Assembly (NCBI RefSeq): GCF_002902085.1
Contig: NZ_PPQR01000018.1
Coordinates: 15,670 to 65,142 of the forward strand
Reading direction: 5' to 3'
DNA from: Staphylococcus simiae
GTDB lineage: Bacteria; Bacillota; Bacilli; Staphylococcales; Staphylococcaceae
Length of the DNA: 49,473 nucleotides
Shown here in pieces: positions 45,094 to 49,473 of this stretch. The notes beneath the pieces are model-generated. The model had not been told where the DNA came from, did not search any database, and saw only the letters and a list, made by a program, of their open reading frames with translations. Within the stretch, counting starts at the first letter, position 1. Each line of letters starts with the position of its first letter. The position numbers and the translations under genes were made by a program.

Positions 45094-45268
45094 GGTTCTC
45101 TACCAAATTGGACTGATACATAATTATTTTTTAAGCCTCGCTTTCCTAGGGTGCTGTCTCAGCCTGTAGTCTTCGACTAGCACTGCTCCCTCAGGAGTCT
45201 CGGCTTCAAAATAATTTATATTTTAAATTATTCATTTTTTATTTATCAGTCCTGAAAAATAGAGAACC
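45094..45268 (+). mobile_element. ISL3-like non-coding element, empty form (175 bp)
   Basis: Ends GGTTCTCTACCAAATTGGAC and GTCCTGAAAAATAGAGAACC; the 28-bp terminal inverted repeats agree at 20 positions. Perfect 8-bp target duplication aatatttt at 45086-45093 and 45269-45276. The interior has only three linkers (45143-45165, 45169-45185, 45189-45207) with 1-3 bases between them and no STAR cassettes. It lies 48 bases upstream of the opine-dehydrogenase-like gene and could affect its promoter. Confidence 0.92.
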
Positions 45269-45315
45269 AATATTTTGATCACAAATTTTAAATTATAAAA
45301 GAAAGAAGGTTAATT

Positions 45316-46386
45316 ATGAAAATAGCTATTGTTGGATCAGGTAATGGAGCTGTGACTGCAGCAATTGATATGGTTGATAAAGGGCATGACGTTAAATTAT
45401 ATTGTCGTAATCAGTCTATCGATAAATTTAATAATGCCATAGCTAAAGGTGGCTTTGATTTTAATAATGAAGGTGCAGAACGCTTTGTACCATTTACTGA
45501 TATTAGTGATGACATGGAATATGTACTAAAAGACGCTGACATTATTCAAGTTATCATTCCATCTTCATATATTGAATATTATGCTGATGTGATGTCTGAA
45601 CATATTACTGATGACCAGTTAATCTTCTTTAACATGGCAGCTGCTATGGGTTCAATTCGCTTTATGAATGTATTAGAAGATAAACGTATTGAAACACAAC
45701 CTATGTTTGCAGAAGCGAACACATTGACATATGGGACTCGTGTTGATTTTGACAATGCGATTGTAGACTTATCTTTAAATGTACGTCGTGTGTTCTTCTC
45801 AACTTATGATAGAAGTCGCTTAAATGATTGTTATGATCAAGTGTCTGAAATATATGATTATCTTGTTAAAGAAGAAAGTTTAATTAAGACTAATTTGGAA
45901 AATGGTAACCCAGAAGTACATCCAGGACCAACATTATTAAATGTCGGTCGCATAGATTATGCGGGTGAATTTTCATTATATAAAGAAGGTATTACTAAGC
46001 ATACGGTTAGATTATTACATGCGATTGAATTAGAGCGTTTAAATCTTGGCAGAAGTTTAGGCTTTGAATTATCTACAGCAAAAGAATCTAGAATTCAACG
46101 CGGCTATTTAGAGCGTGATAAAGAGGATGAACCATTAAATAGATTATTCAATACGAGTCCTGTATTTTCACAAATTCCTGGCCCTAACAAAGTGGAAAGT
46201 AGATATTTGACAGAAGATATTGCTTATGGCTTAGTTCTATGGTCCAGTCTAGGACGAATCATTGATGTTCCTACACCCAACATTGATGCAGTCATTGTCA
46301 TTGCTTCTACGATTTTAGAACGTGATTTCTTTGAAGAAGGATTGACTGTTGAAAAAATTGGTTTAGACAAACTAGATTTACGTTAA
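45316..46386 (+). CDS. Opine/octopine-dehydrogenase-family oxidoreductase
   Basis: A 356-residue NAD(P)-dependent enzyme. N-terminal Rossmann fold with VGSGNGAVTAAIDMVDKGHDV, then the C-terminal opine dehydrogenase domain with NPEVHPGPTLLNVGRID (about residues 198-214), where the family's catalytic His and Asp lie. Opine dehydrogenases join a keto acid reductively to an amino acid, or run the reverse. It is distinct in length and motif from the staphylopine enzyme CntM. Ribosome site AAGAAGG. An NhaC antiporter gene follows 78 bases downstream on the same strand, suggesting a shared transcript. Confidence 0.85.
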   Translation: MKIAIVGSGNGAVTAAIDMVDKGHDVKLYCRNQSIDKFNNAIAKGGFDFNNEGAERFVPFTDISDDMEYVLKDADIIQVIIPSSYIEYYADVMSEHITDDQLIFFNMAAAMGSIRFMNVLEDKRIETQPMFAEANTLTYGTRVDFDNAIVDLSLNVRRVFFSTYDRSRLNDCYDQVSEIYDYLVKEESLIKTNLENGNPEVHPGPTLLNVGRIDYAGEFSLYKEGITKHTVRLLHAIELERLNLGRSLGFELSTAKESRIQRGYLERDKEDEPLNRLFNTSPVFSQIPGPNKVESRYLTEDIAYGLVLWSSLGRIIDVPTPNIDAVIVIASTILERDFFEEGLTVEKIGLDKLDLR

Positions 46387-46464
46387 CAAGGATGGAAAAG
46401 TAATTAATTAAATGAAGAAAAGAGGTCTTGTGTCAAAAATTAAATAAAAAGGGGTTTGATTTCA

Positions 46465-47862
46465 GTGACAAGAAAACCGACGTTTGTAGAATCTTTATCA
46501 ACTATTATAGTTATGGTTGTCATTGTGACAACTGGATTTGTGTTTTTTGAAATCCCCATACAAATTCTATTAATTATGTCATCAATTTATGCAGCATTTA
46601 TTGCTGTAAGACTAGGTTTAACATGGCAAGATTTAGAAAAAGGCATTGCAGAAAGACTCAATACTGCAATGCCAGCAATTTTTATCATTTTAGCAGTTGG
46701 CATTATTGTCGGAAGTTGGATGTTTTCTGGTACTGTGCCAGCATTAATTTATTACGGTTTAGACATATTAAACCCTCAATATTTTTTAGTGTCAGCCTTT
46801 TTTATTAGTGCTATTACTTCAGTAGCAACTGGTACGGCATGGGGGTCAGCTTCAACAGCTGGTATTGCACTTATTTCTATAGCACATCAATTAGATATTT
46901 CATCTGGTATGGCTGCAGGTGCTATTATTGCCGGAGCGGTTTTTGGTGATAAAATGTCACCTTTGTCTGATACGACAAATTTGGCCGCTTTAGTAACTAA
47001 AGTGAATATCTTTAAACATATTAAATCTATGATGTGGACCACAATACCGGCTTCTATCATTGGCTTAATTGTGTGGTTTATTGCTGGTTTAAATTATCAT
47101 GGTCAAACTAAAGAGCAACAAGTGCAACAATTTTTAACTGAGTTATCGACAATCTATCACATTAATGTATGGGTATGGCTGCCATTAGTTGTTATCATCA
47201 TTTGTTTGTTGGTCAAAATATCTACTGTACCTGCCATGTTAATTTCTAGCTTTGTAGCCATTTTGGTTGGTACATTTAATCATCATTTTAATATGATTGA
47301 TGGCTTTAAGGCGACTTTCGATGGTTTTAAGTTATCTATGATTCATCAGCCTCATGTTTCCTCTAATGTTAAACATTTAATCGAACAAGGTGGTATGATG
47401 AGCATGACTCAAATTATAGTGACTATTTTTTGTGGTTATGCATTCGCTGGTATCGTGGAAAGAGCAGGTTGTTTAGATGTCTTACTTGAGCAAATTTCTA
47501 AAGGCATTAAGTCTGTAGGTACATTGATTTTAATGACTGTAGTTTGTTCTATCTGTTTAGTGTTTGCTGCAGGTGTCGCCTCAATTGTCATTATTATGGT
47601 AGGTGTGTTGTTAAAAGAAATGTACGAACATTTAAATGTATCGCGAGTTGTATTATCTAGGACATTAGAAGATTCTAGTACGATGGTATTACCATTGATT
47701 CCATGGGGAACATCTGGAATCTATTATGCTAATCAATTAAATGTTGCAGTAAGTGATTATTTTATTTGGACTGTACCATGTTATCTGTGTGCCATCATAG
47801 CCATAAGTTATGGGTTTACTGGTATAGGAATTAAAAAAATTTATAAAAAGACGTTTAATTAA
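46465..47862 (+). CDS. nhaC: NhaC-family Na+/H+ antiporter or related exchanger
   Basis: A 465-residue transporter with about 11-12 helices. NhaC features include the stretch GTAWGSASTAGIALI, AGAVFGDKMSPLSDTTNLAA (about residue 160) and a second half with DSSTMVLPLIPWGTSGIYYA. Start GTG at 46465 with AAAAGGGG ten bases upstream; the TTG at 46456 abuts the site. Some NhaC proteins exchange organic anions (for example malate/lactate) rather than Na+/H+, and the neighbouring opine-dehydrogenase-like gene keeps that option open. Confidence 0.87.
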   Translation: MTRKPTFVESLSTIIVMVVIVTTGFVFFEIPIQILLIMSSIYAAFIAVRLGLTWQDLEKGIAERLNTAMPAIFIILAVGIIVGSWMFSGTVPALIYYGLDILNPQYFLVSAFFISAITSVATGTAWGSASTAGIALISIAHQLDISSGMAAGAIIAGAVFGDKMSPLSDTTNLAALVTKVNIFKHIKSMMWTTIPASIIGLIVWFIAGLNYHGQTKEQQVQQFLTELSTIYHINVWVWLPLVVIIICLLVKISTVPAMLISSFVAILVGTFNHHFNMIDGFKATFDGFKLSMIHQPHVSSNVKHLIEQGGMMSMTQIIVTIFCGYAFAGIVERAGCLDVLLEQISKGIKSVGTLILMTVVCSICLVFAAGVASIVIIMVGVLLKEMYEHLNVSRVVLSRTLEDSSTMVLPLIPWGTSGIYYANQLNVAVSDYFIWTVPCYLCAIIAISYGFTGIGIKKIYKKTFN

Positions 47863-48081
47863 TGATAATAGTGGAATATATAAACTATGTTAGAAGTAAA
47901 CATGATTTATAATTGTAGCGGTTATATTTCACTGGTCTTTTAACTTAAATATCCTCATTACATATTATTGATATATTTTGTAGCGGAATGTATTAATAAT
48001 GTAAGTATGAAATCAAATGCCATTACATGAGTAATGGCACTATTCATTATAAATTTTATAGATGACATAGCATTAGATATA

Positions 48082-48128
48082 GACGATTAAACATAACTTT
48101 TTATAGTTATGCCTAATCGTCTTTTTTA
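48082..48128 (+). terminator. Distal terminator downstream of nhaC
   Basis: GACGATTA pairs with TAATCGTC, and inner CATAACT with AGTTATG, then TTTTTT. Confidence 0.85.
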
Positions 48129-48160
48129 GTTCTATAATAAAAGTCACTGTAACAAAATGG

Positions 48161-48189
48161 GGTTCTCATCCAAATTGGACTGTTAGTAT
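48161..48189 (+). repeat. Solo ISL3-like terminal repeat
   Basis: GGTTCTCATCCAAATTGGAC continues ctgtta, close to the left end of the elements at 45094 and 29066. No matching right end or target duplication is seen nearby. Confidence 0.6.
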
Positions 48190-48270
48190 GATGGGACGAT
48201 TAATAAAATCTAATAATGTTAATCAAGAAAAGTAGGTGTATGTAAGATAATAGATTCATAATAGTAATAT

Positions 48271-48311
48271 AAAAAAGAACACTCAGCATGACACATGCAG
48301 AGCATTCTTTG
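48271..48311 (-). terminator. Terminator after ssaA
   Basis: AAAGAACACTCAGCATG pairs with CATGCAGAGCATTCTTT with two mismatch pairs; a T-run follows on the minus strand. Confidence 0.8.
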
Positions 48312-48328
48312 ATGAGTAATATGAATGA

Positions 48329-49153
48329 TTAATGAATGTAGTTGTATGAACTAGCTTGGCTTGCTGAGATTGTACGTGAAGTTACAACACCAGGACCATG
48401 ACCATAGTTCATTTCTGATACTCTAACTGAACCATTGCTGTTAACACTTTCAACATATGCAACGTGACCATATGCACCTTGAGTTGTTTGCATGATTGCT
48501 CCAGCAGCTGGTGTATTATTTACTGTATAACCAGATCTAGCTGCAGCGTTTGCCCAGTTATTAGCATTGCCCCAAGTAGAACCAATTTTACCACCAACAC
48601 GGTCAAATACATAATATGTACATTGGCCAGCAGTATACAGGTTATTTGTAGAACCACTACCACTTGAAATAGAGCGACCATTAGATGATGGTGCAGTAGT
48701 TGATGTAACGTGAATATTATTACTTGTTGAGTTGTAGCTTGCACCTAAACCACCAGTGCGGTTATTTGAATTATAACTATTGTAATTATTATAGCTATAA
48801 TTTTTAGTTGATGTTGTAGTTGTTGAGTAATTATTGTAATTACTGTAGTTGTTGTAGCTATAGTTATTATAATTATTGTAGCTGTAGTTATAATAATTAT
48901 AATTGTTGTTGTAATTATTATAGTAGTAGTAATAGTTATAATTATTTTGTTCTAATTTACTTGGATCCCAATTACCTTGCCAAGTATAATGATAGTTTCC
49001 TTGTGCATCAATTGTATATGTATAGCTGTATGATGTTGGATCATTTGGATTGTATCCACCGTTGTCTTGTTCTGCTGCTTGTGCATGATGTCCTGCAAAT
49101 GCGAATGTAGCGAATCCGGCAGTTGCGATTGTAGCTGTAGCGATTTTTTTCAT
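48329..49153 (-). CDS. ssaA: Staphylococcal secretory antigen SsaA
   Basis: A 274-residue exported CHAP hydrolase. Signal peptide of about 26 residues ([20 protein letters not shown]...QAA), a conserved stretch [20 protein letters not shown], a Tyr/Asn-rich low-complexity linker (about 70-130), an Asn/Ser/Thr-rich spacer, and a C-terminal CHAP domain with catalytic Cys in [13 protein letters not shown] (about residue 178) and His in [10 protein letters not shown] (about 233). SsaA is an abundant peptidoglycan hydrolase of the WalKR regulon. Ribosome site AGGAGG. The linker is longer and richer in Asn-Tyr than in the S. aureus protein I recall. Confidence 0.94.
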   Translation of the reverse strand: MKKIATATIATAGFATFAFAGHHAQAAEQDNGGYNPNDPTSYSYTYTIDAQGNYHYTWQGNWDPSKLEQNNYNYYYYYNNYNNNYNYYNYSYNNYNNYSYNNYSNYNNYSTTTTSTKNYSYNNYNSYNSNNRTGGLGASYNSTSNNIHVTSTTAPSSNGRSISSGSGSTNNLYTAGQCTYYVFDRVGGKIGSTWGNANNWANAAARSGYTVNNTPAAGAIMQTTQGAYGHVAYVESVNSNGSVRVSEMNYGHGPGVVTSRTISASQASSYNYIH

Positions 49154-49289
49154 TTTGTAAATATCCTCCTAAATATTTTTAAAAATAACTCATATTATAT
49201 TTGTCTAAAAGTGACAATGTGTTTAATGATTAATCTCGTTGTTTAACGACAACAAAGACTATATCAGAAATTATGCAATTTGTGTGCAA

Positions 49290-49306
49290 TGTTAACATTT
49301 TGTAAT
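49290..49306 (+). promoter_or_regulatory. WalR-type box upstream of ssaA
   Basis: TGTTAA-CATTT-TGTAAT fits the WalR direct-repeat pattern TGTWAH-N5-TGTWAH exactly. It lies about 137 bases upstream of the ssaA start codon, on the opposite strand to the gene. The rest of 49154-49473 is AT-rich with no gene. Confidence 0.65.
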
Positions 49307-49473
49307 TTTCTTCTAATATATTGACACAATAAAATTATTGAACTGCAGTTAATTGTATTTTATAAAACTTGTAATAACGCTATTTTTAATAATTAATGAA
49401 TAATCAGAAAATAACTATGTTACATAACTGTAAAAATACAGAATTTTTAAAATGTATAATTTGTGAATAATGA

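Larger units (their letters stand above)
47863..48328. other. Intergenic region after nhaC (466 bp)
   Basis: No gene seen. It has a perfect hairpin TGCCATTAC-atga-GTAATGGCA at 48018-48040, a direct repeat tgtagcgg (about 47915 and 47980), the nhaC-side terminator at 48082-48127, a lone ISL3-like end at 48161 and the ssaA terminator. The 220 bases between nhaC and its terminator could hold a small RNA. Confidence 0.45.

Noticed and set aside
48820..49110. Plus-strand Cys/Tyr-rich frame opposite ssaA
   Set aside because: It is the antisense of the Asn/Tyr-rich linker; codon pattern and lack of a ribosome site show it is a shadow.

Overview
The window is a low-GC Firmicute chromosome segment from the genus Staphylococcus, most likely a member of, or close neighbour to, the S. 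aureus group. The gene order (rpiA, lyrA/spdC, hutG, LysR regulator, hutU, hutI, ... glvR/glvC, ... inositol-monophosphatase-like gene, lcpC, fdhA-like gene, sagA-like glucosaminidase, ... opine-dehydrogenase-like gene, nhaC, ssaA) follows the S. aureus order as I remember it. Several products (LyrA tail, YnfA, SsaA linker) differ clearly from the S. aureus versions I recall. A sister species such as S. simiae is therefore more likely than S. aureus itself; this species guess is inference.

Layout. 1-6.9 kb: a DUF805 membrane protein, a patatin-like phospholipase broken by one in-frame stop, a NatAB-type ABC exporter, YnfA, an aldose 1-epimerase and rpiA. 6.9-13.6 kb: lyrA/spdC, then a histidine-degradation region (hutG, a LysR-type regulator, hutU-hutI; no hutH here) with a perfect palindrome, a promoter and a candidate CcpA site between the regulator and hutU. 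13.7-20.3 kb: a STAS-less SulP transporter overlapping an M20 amidohydrolase, a short-chain dehydrogenase behind a sigma-B-like promoter, a membrane protein, a SAM (S-box) riboswitch controlling an NhaC-type transporter (probable methionine uptake), and an AHSA1 protein. 20.8-30.6 kb: RpiR regulator and alpha-glucoside PTS (glvR/glvC), a BASS transporter, a HAD phosphatase, three very small membrane proteins, an amino acid permease with a perfect cre site, and a second RpiR regulator with a palindromic operator. 31-40.5 kb: a CPBP protease, a YafY-like regulator, a small RNA matching RsaI/RsaOG, an inositol-monophosphatase-like gene, lcpC, an FdhA-like molybdoenzyme with its DUF1641 partner, a small membrane protein and a glucosaminidase. 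40.6-49.5 kb: an FAD monooxygenase, a D-2-hydroxyacid dehydrogenase, a paired SMR pump, two CHAP-domain SsaA-family hydrolases, DUF4870, and an opine-dehydrogenase-like enzyme beside an NhaC antiporter.

The intergenic DNA is unusually structured. There are four short non-coding elements with ISL3-like ends (GGTTCTCTA...TAGAGAACC). Two have perfect 8-bp target duplications, one has a 7/8 duplication and one is degenerate. One copy contains only short linker sequences. Two others carry STAR-type GC-rich cassettes at exactly the same junctions (59-bp gaps where the empty copy has 3 bp). This natural empty/filled series is the most striking thing I see. A second repeat family (three hairpins, about 160 bp, at least three near-complete copies plus fragments) and a 3 x 70-bp tandem repeat after hutG are also present.

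Regulation is dominated by carbon-catabolite signals (candidate cre sites near rpiA, hutU, glvC, the amino acid permease and RsaI), local repressors with palindromic operators, the S-box, and a WalR-type box upstream of ssaA. Two genes appear to have a Shine-Dalgarno sequence aimed at an ATC codon where an ATG would be expected.
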